From Hofstenia miamia (lineage: Eukaryota > Xenacoelomorpha > Acoela > Hofsteniidae), in NCBI GenBank assembly GCA_900660155.1, contig CABFPE010000030.1, positions 584,535 through 648,534 on the forward strand: DNA of 64,000 nt, given 5' to 3'. Below, piece after piece: positions 12,183 to 22,955 of this stretch; within the stretch, counting starts at the first letter, position 1; each line of letters opens with the position of its first letter. The notes under the pieces are model-generated. The model was not told where the DNA came from and did not search any database. It saw only the letters and a list, made by a program, of their open reading frames with translations. Position numbers and translations under genes: made by a program.

Positions 12183-12636
12183 AACTTTAAGCAGTCTGAC
12201 AAAGTTAGGAAATCTTCATGATTCTGTAAAAAAATTTAAACGTTTATAACTCAAAAATTTATGAAGATATTCACGATCTGACAGCACCACCTGATATAGA
12301 GGAGCTTTGAGCTCTCCAACCCTCAATGTGCTTGGAAGGTCAATTTATGTATCAAGAAACCGTTAGAGTTCATTGCTGAATTCATCAGCATTTACCTGAA
12401 CATTAGGTTTGCAAAGAATTTTTAAAAATCGAAATATTCTTGGAAAATTATTTAATCTTTTCAACTACAATAATACACATTAGGACAAATTTTCAACAAT
12501 GTATTCAAATACGGTGACCAATAAATGTGACCATGCTTCACGATTTTTCAATTTCCTAATGAGCTTGAAGAAAAATGTTTATAAATGTAGAAAAACCATT
12601 TCTTTGATTAAGTGGACACCAAGCTGATAAAAGTTA
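12183..12636 (+). mobile_element. piggyBac-like MITE copy 2
   Basis: The left end CTTTAAGCAGTCTGAC and the right end GTGGACACCAAGCTGATAAA are imperfect inverted repeats, and the right flank begins with TTAA. Internal blocks are shared with copies 3 and 4: TCATGATTCTGTAAA, GACAGCACCACCTGATA, ATCAAGAAACCGTTAGAG and TTTCAATTTCCTAATGAGC. It has no coding capacity. The TTAA flank suggests piggyBac-type transposition, which is an inference. Confidence 0.65.
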
Positions 12637-12782
12637 ACATTCCTTAAATTGTATGTATTTCAATGGGTATAGCAGGCCTATTTTAAATTACTAAAGCACA
12701 GTTTTCCCAAATACTAGAATGTAAATATATTTTTTTAATCAAGTCATATCTTATCATTATTGGTAGATTTGCAATCGGAATC

Positions 12783-12960
12783 ACTTGAGAGTAGGCAAAG
12801 ATATTAGCTAAGAATGATGGCGAAGGTAGAAGCTGTCTCAATAGTAGTTGAAGGACTTGGAACTATAGTTAGAAAATTTTGGTTTTTCAACGGATGGTGA
12901 TAATGCAGAAAACAGCAAGGCATGGGCTAAATGGTAAAATATTTAACGCTTGTGTAAAAC
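12783..12960 (+). mobile_element. LINE 3' ORF remnant, same clade as 3913-4312
   Basis: The plus strand reads KVEAVSIVVEGLGTIVRKF, then QKTARHGLNGKIF. This matches the conserved end of LINE C-terminal domains (VEVVPIVVGALGTI..F, then QKTALLGTARILR). It is only about 60 codons long with frame changes. It lies just outside MITE copy 2. Confidence 0.5.
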
Positions 12961-13686
12961 TGTGAATTAATAAAATTGGCATTCAACGTCAAGGTTGAGT
13001 TTAAAATTTAAGGGAAATTGTGTTGATTAACATTTATTCTTAAATACATATTTGTTTGTTTTAAGCTAATTTTAGAATTAAATCTAAACAAATGAGGGAG
13101 TTTTTCTCTATACATTAAAACCATTCAAACGATTTAATATCATGTTTACTGAGGCATTGCAAAGTTTTAAATTAAAAATTCATGGCATAAAGTGCCAATT
13201 ACAAACTTAAAGAAACTTGTTACTTTTAGGGGCCGCATTAAAAATCATTAAATTGGGGAAATTCAATTAGCCAATTAGCAAAGATTGCTGCAATTTCATA
13301 TTCCCGTTGGGTCCAATTTGCTATTAAAGTCCATTACACGGAATTTATTACCATAGTAGTTCTGGTATTTCATGCCAAACGGAGCCCCAAATTATAAATT
13401 TTAAAAAATAATTTCAATTGTCTTTAAGAAAATAAAATTATTAAAAATTAAAAAATTAAATAGATTCATGATAGAGCTAACAATACTAGCAAAAGTCAAA
13501 CTATAATAATAATAATATGATTTGGGCAGTTAACATGAGAAAGGAAAATAAAAACTAAGTTGAAATAATAACTTCTTAAATAGGAATTGGACCTCCGAAA
13601 TGGAAAGTTCATTGAATTTGAAGTAGTGTATTCAACGGCATAATTGCTTTGGAATGTGCAATATTACAAGATCAAATGTGTTCCTT
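12961..13686. other. AT-rich DNA, nothing recognised
   Basis: No feature supported apart from a short (TAA)n stretch near 13503-13516. Confidence 0.45.
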
Positions 13687-14180
13687 AACCCTAAACAACC
13701 CAGGGATTTTGAACAATTTTCATGATCCCATAAAAATATTTTAAACGCCTATAGTTTAAAAACTATTAAAGCTATGCTCAATCTGAAAGCACCACGTGAT
13801 AGAAGAGAATATTTTCTCATTAGGCCTTGCGACCTCTGACTTTGAGTACGCCGTGCCTCAATGGGTTTAGATATTTTGCACCTATCAAGAAGCAGTCAAA
13901 GATCTTTTTTTTTCTTTCATGGGCTCAAAACCTTATAAATACATGAACATGAGGTAGAGACAATTTAAATCTTTTTGAAAAATTCGAAACTTTCAAGAAA
14001 ATTTTTCAATCTTTTCAACAACCTCAGAAATCTTCAACATTGCATTAAAGTACGTTCCCAATAGACGTACCCATACCCCAATATTTTCTAATTTGTAAAT
14101 AGGATTTTAGAAAAAAATTCTTTGTAAATGTGGAAAAACCGGTTGTTCTTCTAAAACGGACACCAGGCTATTTAAGGTTC
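13687..14180 (+). mobile_element. piggyBac-like MITE copy 3 (reference copy)
   Basis: About 494 bp, with left end TTAA then CCCTAAACAACCCAGG and right end GGACACCAGGCTATTTAAGG. The ends are inverted repeats of each other (consensus CCYTAAGCAGCCCAGG), and TTAA is intact on the left. The internal segment 13890-13930 reads AGAAGCAGTCAAAGATC, then TTTCATGGGCTCAAAA. This is the segment that became the 36-bp tandem unit in copy 4. No ORF. A non-autonomous DNA transposon; the superfamily call rests on TTAA and the CC-starting TIR. Confidence 0.7.
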
Positions 14181-17100
14181 AAAACAACTTAACATTAAGT
14201 AACATTAAAAAGAATGCTCTTTCCACTACCCTTTTCTCCATGTAGAATATATTTCCACGCAAAATCTGTAAAGCGAAAAATTTATAAATTTTAAAAATTT
14301 AAAAATTTTTATAAAGCTTCCAAAACATTGGCTATTCAAAAATGTAAATGATTGGCAGCATTTCCATTAGCTATATTTTAATTTTACAGTTTTCTTTATA
14401 TTTTTTTATATTATAATTATCCAAAATTATAGTATATCTGTTGTATATCAATGAAAATAATTGTAGAAAAACTTTATGTTCAACAGCACTTCAAACAGAA
14501 TAAGGATAAGTAGTTATTGTTATTAGCAAGTTTTTTAAGATTGGTTGCATTCGGAGTTTAGATGGGCTGAGGCTTTGTGTTCATCACACACCCAATCTAG
14601 AACTATGCAAGTTTAGGCCCAATAAAGGTTCTTTATAAACCCAGAGATAAAAAATTAAGACTACGACATTATTTTCCGTATAGGCATTGATATGCATACT
14701 AGCCCTCATGAGAACGGATGAACAGATGGGACATTACCAAACGTATGTATTAAAATAAATTCATTCTGCATTCAACCCTTAATTGACTAAAGCTAATATG
14801 ATACAATTTGTAGTGATTACTGTTAACAATTATTCTTAGCATACTTAATAACTGTATTATTGCGTTATATTTCAAGTATCTTTTCAAAGACTTATTACAA
14901 ATACTGCATGGTTATACATGCTACTTGTCAGAAAAACGAATATCTGGTTCTCAGATCATATGCTTTTCTTAGATGATTAACTAAAAACAGAACTAATTAA
15001 GTTTCTTAAACTTTTTATGTCATTGTTTCATGCGTTATTAAAATTGTATGACTTTGACTAATATTCACTCTTCCTGAATTTAGATACAGAAAGGCATTGC
15101 TTGGTGTTCCAACTATGCCGTTTCAGATGAACAAAACTAGTTTTTAGAGGGGATCAGGAGAGAGAGGTCCAGATGCTCACCAATAAAAAAATCACGAAAG
15201 TGTTTTTGTCAAAAAGTGATTTATGCTTCTTATTTGGACAATTTTAATGAGGAGCTATTAAAAAATAATCTTTGACATTTTTACAACTTTTTGAAATTTT
15301 CTTTTGCTTGAATCAAAATTCTTCAAAAATTTAAGGCTACCTATTTTTACACAAGTTTTAGTGAATTTACTACCTACCAAACTCCGCTTATCAGAAGCTA
15401 ACTCGAATCTTAAACATTATTTTAGCCTAACAAACACAATATACAAGACTAAGAAAGCAGGGGACATTTTATGGTCATGAATAAACTGAATTATCAGATA
15501 TTTGCAAGCATTTTCATGCAAAAAATTTCTGTCTTTAGCAAGCAGTTTGTTGATCAGCGAAGAGCAGCACTACAATACGTTTTAAACTAAGTCAAAATCC
15601 AAAAGTCTGATTGTTTTTTTTACCCTATTTGAATATATCCATTAAATTGTCTAGATTTTTGCTTAAAATCAGTGATATTTAATATCTTTTTAAGCTAAAT
15701 TTTTTTTATCTATTAAATTAAAAACTAATTTGATGGATGATATTTAGTGCTCTTCAATAATCATAGGCTTGGAAATTTTTAAATAAGAGTTATGAGTGTT
15801 TGCATACATTACATTTAACCAAAGTTATACTCATAAATTTATTACATCCACTTTTAACGGGAGGGATATGTTCTACTAATAAATTCATAGAATGTAGAAT
15901 GATTTTTGTTAGAGTTTTCCGAACTTGATGTTTACAATTGAAGCGAAACAATTTTTTGCAACATACTTGGTGAAAAGTTTTACAAAGCTACTGTTTACTG
16001 GTTGTAAAGCTCATAGTTAGTTGTTTAAGTGAAAATAAAAAAATTAAGTAGTTTTCTTTTAATCTCTCAAATTAATTCAGGCAGCCGCGCTTTAGAGATT
16101 CCGTCTCCTGTTGTGTTGATTTTCTTTGGTTACATTCAATGAATTTAACGCATTCATTGTGTTTTTAAATTATGAATTGAAATCGAAAGATTTCTTATGA
16201 ATTGCTTTGAATATAGGCTCTATAATGCCTTATTTGATTATGGAAAATAATTTTTTAAGGATTTCTTTAAAAATCGCCTCGAAAGTTATCTTCTTATCTT
16301 ATTCTTTAGTCTCATTTGTATTCAAAATTTTCAATTTTACCTTCAAGTACAACCACAACTTACAGCATTTGCAAAACAAGTATGCTTTTAGTTGTCTTCT
16401 AAAGCGCATTATGGACCAATGCTTTGTGTCCTCAAGTACAGTGAGTTATTAAGTGCTAGTAATTATATTATGACATTGTCGGATATTGTAGTAGACAACT
16501 AAGCAAAAGAATAAAGTGCAGGACAAAAATCATTATCAGAAAACCTAAAAAAAAAGTGGATTAAATTTGATATCAAAATTTTAAGAATTACCACCCATAA
16601 GTACCTAAAAATAATTGAATGCATATGCATAAGATTAATGAAATCAAGTCTAAGCACCAAATATGACTAAATTTATAAGCACAGTTTAGCGATTATAAAG
16701 GTTTAATGCTGCAATTTGGTTGCATAATAGTGCATGTTATAGAGAGAATTCTCGTTAATTAACGATGCTCAAGTTAAGCGAAACGATTCGTCTTTTTTAA
16801 TGTTTTGCTAAAATTTTTAAGGACATTTAACAATAATAAATTACATAGACGTTCTCATAAAATCAGAGTTCTGATACTTAAATTATTCTTAGNATTAACA
16901 AGTAGGTTGCATTTTTAAAGTTCTACCTAAATTTTTTATATGTAAAACGAATTGAGAAATTTAATATTCCTAAGTACAGTAAATATTAATAATTTTTTAG
17001 AAGTGTCAGAAATTTAAACATCTGTTCAATCATGTTCTGCATAAGGCACAAAGCTATCTTAATTTGATAATTCAGTTTAGCAGGTTTTTTTGAGATTTAA

Positions 17101-17704
17101 CACTAAAGTGCTCTTTGCATCCATTACGATATAATCGTCTTTGTGCAGTTTTCTGCAAGCCTATTAATAAATTTGGAAATCTTTGGAAATTGAAAATGTG
17201 CTCCCCTCTGTGATGACAATTTATGATAATTATTATTCTTGTGCCAGAATATTAACATTGTCAATAAAAAATCTTATTTTTGTAGTCACATTAAAATTCT
17301 TTCCATTTCTAATGTTGAGAAAATAAGATGGTTTAAAGCCTATTGTAGCAACAACTAACCATGCGTGAGTTTTGTAAAAATAAAAATGGGGTTTTTAGAT
17401 TTTAGGCATCTTTATTAGTTGGGTATTTTCACATTATCCTACAGGACATCCGTAACAAAAATGGGAAATACGTACTAACTGATATAATAGTTCAATATAT
17501 ACATGTTTTTGGCAGTTTATCGTAGGTTAAAATTTAATTTGTTTTGCAAACCGATTGATGTATCAAAATTGGCACCAAAAATTTGCGCAAAAGTGTATTA
17601 CACTATGTGACATTTTTTGCCATAGTACTCTACAGAGCAAACATTTTGCAAGAAAATCTACAAGAAGCAAATGAAAATTACAGTGATTTTTGTTCAGTTG
17701 ATAC
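14181..17704. other. AT-rich DNA, nothing recognised
   Basis: Only short frames (for example 16207-16452) without domain similarity. A single N lies at 16893, probably a contig join, with no duplication beside it. Confidence 0.45.
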
Positions 17705-18164
17705 CATGGATGGAACCGGTCGACAAAAACAGTAATCCAACCCAACCGGCAGATCTGACCGGTCAATTTATGTGGGTTTTAGGGATATCAACCTGACCGG
17801 CATACAACCCGTGGGAAATATATCCTAACTTCTAAAACTGATTAGCTCCCAACTGAGCTTTTGAGTGTTTTATATATGAGTACAGAAATGAATATATTAA
17901 AAAACAATTAATTGGTTTAATAAAGAACCAGACTGACGTAAATATGTCTCATTTATTAATATAAATTGTTGTTCATTGCTTCCTTGAGAACAGTATTGAT
18001 TCCATTGCTTGGCTTTTCATAGTAGCGCCGTCTTGAGTAACAATACGCCCTCCAATTGAGTGGTCGTCTGATTCTGCTCTTACCGGTTCAAATATATCGA
18101 CCCAATCCAACCGGATTTCAAACCAACCCAACCTGCAAGTCGAACCTAACCGGTTCTAGCCATA
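17705..18164. mobile_element. hAT-type non-autonomous element, 460 bp
   Basis: Terminal inverted repeats CATGGATGGAACCGGT (left) and TATGGCTAGAACCGGT (right, complement) match at 13 of 16 positions. The flanking 8-mers GTTGATAC and ATTAATAC match at 6 of 8, consistent with an old 8-bp target duplication. The subterminal zones are rich in CCAACC/GGTTGG and ACCGG motifs in both orientations. No ORF. Confidence 0.65.
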
Positions 18165-18234
18165 ATTAATACAATGCACAATTTTGAATCTTGTTGAAAA
18201 AATGCTAACGAGAATATGTTTTATTCGCATGGAG

Positions 18235-18330
18235 GTGGGCGTCACCGTCAGCCGACTACAATTGGCGGCGCCGATACGGTAAGGTCGGCACCGGCGTCGG
18301 CGGCGGCACAGTCGGCTGAGTGACATCTAT
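18235..18330. other. GC-rich island of GGCGGC/CCGAC motifs
   Basis: A sharply GC-rich block (GGCGGCGCCGATACGGTAAG and nearby GGCGTCGGCGGCGGC) in AT-rich surroundings. Together with the GC-rich CAGCCGG-GGCGCCGAGC segments at 18615-18755 it probably marks the ends of another decayed DNA element. No TIR pair could be proved. Confidence 0.4.
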
Positions 18331-18534
18331 AGAACTGGATTAGACTGTACAATGTTCCATATAGAAACCCTATAAGGCCTATAGCTCTCTAAATCCTTTA
18401 TATGATGCAAGCAGTATTGTGAAACTATCTATCTGCAAAAAAGGTTCATCATATGCGCTTACAGGCAATCTGACTGAACCTAATCAATGTTAAACGTCAC
18501 TTACACATCAAACACATTAAGATGCGGTTTCCTT

Positions 18535-18774
18535 TTTAATGAAACATCTCGTTTGTCTTGATATAGTTTTAGTTATCAATCGGCTCAGCTGTTTAAATTT
18601 TCTGGTGGTGGTTCAGCCGGATGGCGCCGAGCTTTAACCCTACATGACAATTTNTTTAATGACACATCTCGTTTGTATTGATATAGTTTAAGTTATCAAT
18701 CGGCTCAGCTGTCTAAATTTTCTGGTGGTAGCTCAGCCGGCTGGCGCCGAGCTTTAACCCTACATGACAATTTT
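18535..18774 (+). repeat. 120-bp direct duplication across a single N
   Basis: Two copies at 18535-18653 and 18655-18774 are offset by exactly 120 bp, with about 7 mismatches. The single N at 18654 separates them. Each contains ATCGGCTCAGCTGT and GGCGCCGAGCTTTAACCC. It is either a tandem duplication or two overlapping contig ends that were not merged. Confidence 0.85.
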
Positions 18775-18949
18775 CACAAAAAAAACACGTGCCATAGTCA
18801 AAATATGAATTACTTTTTGTTTAGAAATATATTTCAACCAATGAAATGTCATTAAATTCAACTTTGGTTGCACTGTCAATAATAAAATGTATATCTTTTA
18901 CCCCTTTGCTGAGATTAAACAAGATTTCTTTGAGAGGAAACCACCAGAG

Positions 18950-19560
18950 ATCATCTTGTTAGGGTCTTGAGGGAAAGCCACTTGGTTCATTCGGAGAAAA
19001 AAATTTTAAGTTAAAAAACGCTTCCTTTTTTTTCATGTAAACTTTAACAACCTGATCAATAAACCAATTTTTAGAATTGTTGACTTGATGCAAACAAAAG
19101 ACTTGAAAGGAACTTCCATAAAATGTCCAAGTTTTGTTGCTTTTTAAAAACTGTTCTAGCAAAAGGGTTTTCGTCTTGAACCGCTGGTAACGGAAGAAAT
19201 TTATTAGTTTGTTCTTCATACAAAATATCATTAATGCAAATTTTATTAGCAATATCATCAGAAAACTTTTGTAGCTCATAAGTGTCATTTGCAATTTTAA
19301 TGCGGTGACAGACCATAATTCCCTTACTTAATGGCCATGAATTAAACTTCATCCATCTTTCCATCTTTTGGAATATTCTCAAATTCATTTTTTACATAGA
19401 TAACAACTGCTTTGACAGGGATGTCCTCAAAAACTTTCACAAATGCATCAACTCCATGAATGACAGCGTTGAGACTTTTGACTCCCTGTGAGACTTTACG
19501 CTCTATTACAGACCCTACCTCATCCACTAAGCCTTTTCCATGACAACCGAATAGAAGATT
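18950..19560 (-). pseudogene. Broken gene of the HGKG-motif family (probably element-borne)
   Basis: On the minus strand, adjoining frames give GCHGKGLVDEVGSVIERKV, then FVKVFEDIPVKAVVIYV, then KFNSWPLSKGIMVCHRI, KFSDDIANKI and NKTWTFYGSSFQVFCL. The opening motif matches a widespread, poorly characterised invertebrate protein family with a conserved W.F....HGKG..DG.GG..KR block, often present in many genomic copies. I recall the motif but not a function. The frame is interrupted about twice, so the copy is dead. Length is about 200 codons, covering only the C-terminal portion of the usual protein. It may derive from a mobile element; no end repeats were identified. Confidence 0.45.
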
Positions 19561-20196
19561 TTTTCACCAAAAACTGAACTGTACATATAAGATAGCAATT
19601 TCAAAATTGTGAGGTAGTGTCGTCAGATCATCCAATCAGATTTGTAATATTTTGACCTTTTGTATAACCTAAATTTTCATTACCTCACGCGACAAAGGTA
19701 AAGTATCAAACTCGAGATTATAAAAGACATTAAATAAGTATCTACTTTGTTAATATTTGCTAAATAACAGAATTTAGGTGCAAAAAGTGGGCTACTAAAC
19801 ACAGTATCGAATTCTATGTAGCCTTTCTACTAATTTCGTTACTCACGCCACAATAATTTACATTTTACAGAACTCGAAATAGGAAAAATTTCAAATCAAT
19901 ACAAAAATTCATTGGATGCATTTAATATAATTTTATTTGCTCAAATCTGTAGCAAAAACCGCATGAAAATTCATTGAAATGGTGAGGATTTATAAAAAAC
20001 TGAAACTCATCAATTTGTCACAATAATATTGGCTGTAGATGCCACTTGATAAACTGTAGTGGTACCGAAAATTAAAACGTACCAATTCCGACAATGAATT
20101 GATTAATGGAAGTTCCAAGTATCACTCGTTAAATATAGTTATGCATTTGATGGTATCTTGCAATTTTATATTTCAATATGCTACTAAACCATTTTC
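19561..20196. other. AT-rich DNA, nothing recognised
   Basis: No supported feature. The edge of the foldback element follows. Confidence 0.4.
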
Positions 20197-21295
20197 AGGT
20201 GACATTTAGAAATCATCAACTTACATTTGGAAATAATCATTTTACAGTTAGAAATCAAAAACTACAAATAGAAATGGTCAATTTTCATTTAAAAATGAAA
20301 AACTAAAATTTAGAATTTAGTATTTATCATTTAGAAATCGTCAGTGTTCATTTAGAAATCAAAACGGATATTTAGAAAAGCATAGTTTACATCTATAAAT
20401 GAGAAAAGAGATTTAGAATTCGTCAATTAACATTCAAAAATCATTAATAAACATTCAGAAGCGATCAATTAAAATGTCTCAGTAGTGCATTTATTTATTT
20501 CATTGACAGAAAACCATATATTATATATAATGGATATGGGTTAAGAATAACGTAATACAATGGTAATATAACTACATGGAGAGAAGCATCAACTGATAAA
20601 ATAACTAAATGAAAAACAAAATTTTACAATTTTAAAACAGTTTTAATTGCCAACGCACATGTCTTGCAATTGAAGGGCAGCTGAATGAAAGACGTGTTAT
20701 GTTGAATGAACCTAACACATTCAGCCCTTAGGAGTTTGCTATATTTCTATCGACCAAATTTTGAAGATATTGGGTCCCTCAATTACACCAGTTCCAATCA
20801 TGGGTGGCAAGGTACCTAATTTCATTTTTACCAGCGATTTTAATTTATTCCAGACACCTTCAATTGAGTTAGCATTGGACTATAAGGCGCCAATCTCAAA
20901 ATTGAAGATTGTGTTCCAGCAACTGCTTCCTCTAAGCGACTATATTATTATATATAATACATGGTTTACTGTCAATGAAATATATAAATGCACTACTAAG
21001 ACATTTTAAATGATCGCTTCTGAATGTTAATTAATGATTTCTGAATGTAAATTGACGTTTCTGAATTGACGGTTTCTAAATGTCGTTTTTCATTTCTAAA
21101 TGTAAACTATGCTTTTTTAAATATCAGTTTTGATGTCTAAATGAATATTGCCGATTTCTAAATGATAAATATTAAATTCTAAATGTAGTTTTTCATTTCT
21201 AAATGTAAATTTACCATTTCTATTTATGGTTTTTGATTTTTAATTGTAAAATGATTATTTCTAAATGTAAGTTGATGATTTCTAAATGTAAGCTG
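20197..21295. mobile_element. Foldback-type DNA transposon, long repetitive inverted arms
   Basis: The arms 20197-20533 and 20940-21295 are inverted copies of each other over about 340 bp with high identity (for example TTTAGAAATCATCAACTTAC at the left end and GTAAGTTGATGATTTCTAAA at the right). Most of each arm is built of degenerate 20-24 bp direct units around CATTTAGAAATCGTCA. The innermost part is unique: CAGTAGTGCATTTAT, then TTTCATTGACAG. The loop of about 400 bp contains a transposase-like remnant at 20772-20915. No clear target duplication was seen. The architecture is that of foldback elements. Folding of the single strand would give a very long hairpin. Confidence 0.8.
20772..20915 (-). 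pseudogene. Merlin/ISXO2-like transposase C-terminal remnant
   Basis: In the foldback loop the minus strand reads FNFEIGAL, a stop, then SNANSIEGVWNKLKSLVKMK. Merlin/IS1595 (ISXO2-like) DDE transposases have a conserved block of the form F....tG.hTN.IE..W..lK, where the Glu is the last catalytic residue. Here the Glu is residue 19 of the 48-codon frame, and the NSIE..W..LK spacing is exact. It carries one internal stop, and the upstream catalytic Asp region is absent. The call rests on a short motif, so a Tc1/IS630-like origin is not excluded. Confidence 0.4.
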
Positions 21296-21532
21296 GAAAT
21301 AGTGTAGTTCTGAATAATATTACCCAGTTAGTGAGTTTCGAGCTTTTAAAGTTATTTATAGAAACTTAGAAGCCATCACAAATTGTAAGAAATTGCTGTC
21401 ACTTAGGGCTACAGAAATCCTTAAGGAGCGAATTAAATTCAAATTTACTTTAATTTGGTGTTAGATTTCATTGTTCAGCATACAGTTCTGCAAGAACACA
21501 AACTCAAAACCAGTTCGATGTTGACTTGAATG

Positions 21533-21617
21533 ATATATATATATATATATATANTAATTTAAGATATTTATAATCTTTTTATATCCTCGTGAATTAGATA
21601 TATATATATATATATAT
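21533..21617. repeat. Paired (TA)n microsatellites around a single N
   Basis: TA runs at 21533-21553 and 21598-21617, with an N at 21554. Between them is a 43-bp AT-rich segment. The N suggests that repeat length was unresolved in assembly. Confidence 0.9.
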
Positions 21618-22655
21618 TTGGGGAAGATTTTTCTAAAGTGGGTACCCATGGGGCAAAAGAAAGATTGGCAATTATAGAGATTGCAAAAGCATTTTCTTAC
21701 ATCAAATTTCCCTGCTTAAAATGATTTACTTGGAAATTTAGTCGCATTTTGAAAAATTAATTACAAAAGAGAATAATGGTGAAAAAAAGTACAATCTATG
21801 CCTGGTAACAGGGTCATTGAAATTCCGTTACCATGTAGAACCAATTAGTTTCTTAATTTTTACTGGAATTAATATTTCAACTATGCCAATATGTATCATA
21901 CGAATTTTATAAAAGAACAGTATGTTACGATGTAAATAGTATATACTTGTAAAAGAGATGTTAACTTTTTGAAATTCCGCTACCGACTAGGTTTGTATTG
22001 ATAAATCAAAGAAAAAAATGAATTTCTCAAAAAAAATTCTGTTTCATTGATGAACCTACTAAGGAGTCACACGTGACACACTTCAATAAAAAATAAATCA
22101 TTATTGAATGAGTAGCATCCATTTTAACAGTGAAAATGAAATTCCGTTACTGCTTGATCAGCCCTTATTGTAAATTTTTTGTTTTAACACATGGTTTTAT
22201 TAAATGATTTAGAATATTCTGTATAGTTTCCTTTTTAAGTTTTGATTGAAACATTATGGAAACCAAGTTTAAATTTGCGAGACTAGCAACTTTTTGTGAA
22301 TCACTTAGGCCTATCTGAATAATTGATTTATTTTACATAAATTAGTTTACAGATGTTTTTAATTTTAGTAAATCACTTGCATGAATTTCTAATAATGCTG
22401 TCATAGACCATATATTAAAAATCTTATTGTAAAAGCAATTTTATAGACTTGATTAACGTCTTTGATTATTGATTAAGATAGGTGAAGTCTACACACGTTT
22501 TAAAATAATAATTTTTACTTTATATTAGAGTGGATTTCCACTTAAAAATAGATTTATGTGTAACATCTAAATTGATTTTTCAAATTGAAGTAAATGTGCC
22601 TTACCTTTACGTGAATAAAATTGACAGACCAAAGATGTATGTGGATCGGCCTTAG
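21618..22655. other. AT-rich DNA, nothing recognised
   Basis: No supported feature on either strand. Confidence 0.45.
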
Positions 22656-22657
22656 GG

Positions 22658-22955
22658 CCGAGATTTTTAAAAATAAGGGCTAATTTAGGGTTCGTAATTT
22701 CATGAATAGTCAGGAGAAGTCTGCTGGAACCGTATTACTTTGAAGCCATTGAACTTTTGAAAGGGACCTATAATTCGAAATATTTTCTATTTATTTGATA
22801 AAAATATTTAATTTAAGCTTTCAAGCTATGCTTATTTTGTAATAATAGAAATGTGTTCAATTTTTATTTAGGGCCGAAAAATATTAATTAGGGCTAAGGT
22901 AGGGCTCATCAATTATAATGTAAAGGCAGTGCCAGTTTAGGCCCGCAAAAATTCG
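22658..22955. repeat. Imperfect direct repeat of a GGGCCGA motif block
   Basis: GGGCCGAGATTTTT, then AAGGGCTAATTTAGGG at 22658-22695 recurs in the same orientation as GGGCCGAAAAATATTAA, then TTAGGGCTAAGGTAGGG at about 22873-22908. These are two of the few GC-richer patches locally. They could be subterminal repeats of a decayed DNA element; no inverted ends were found. Confidence 0.4.
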
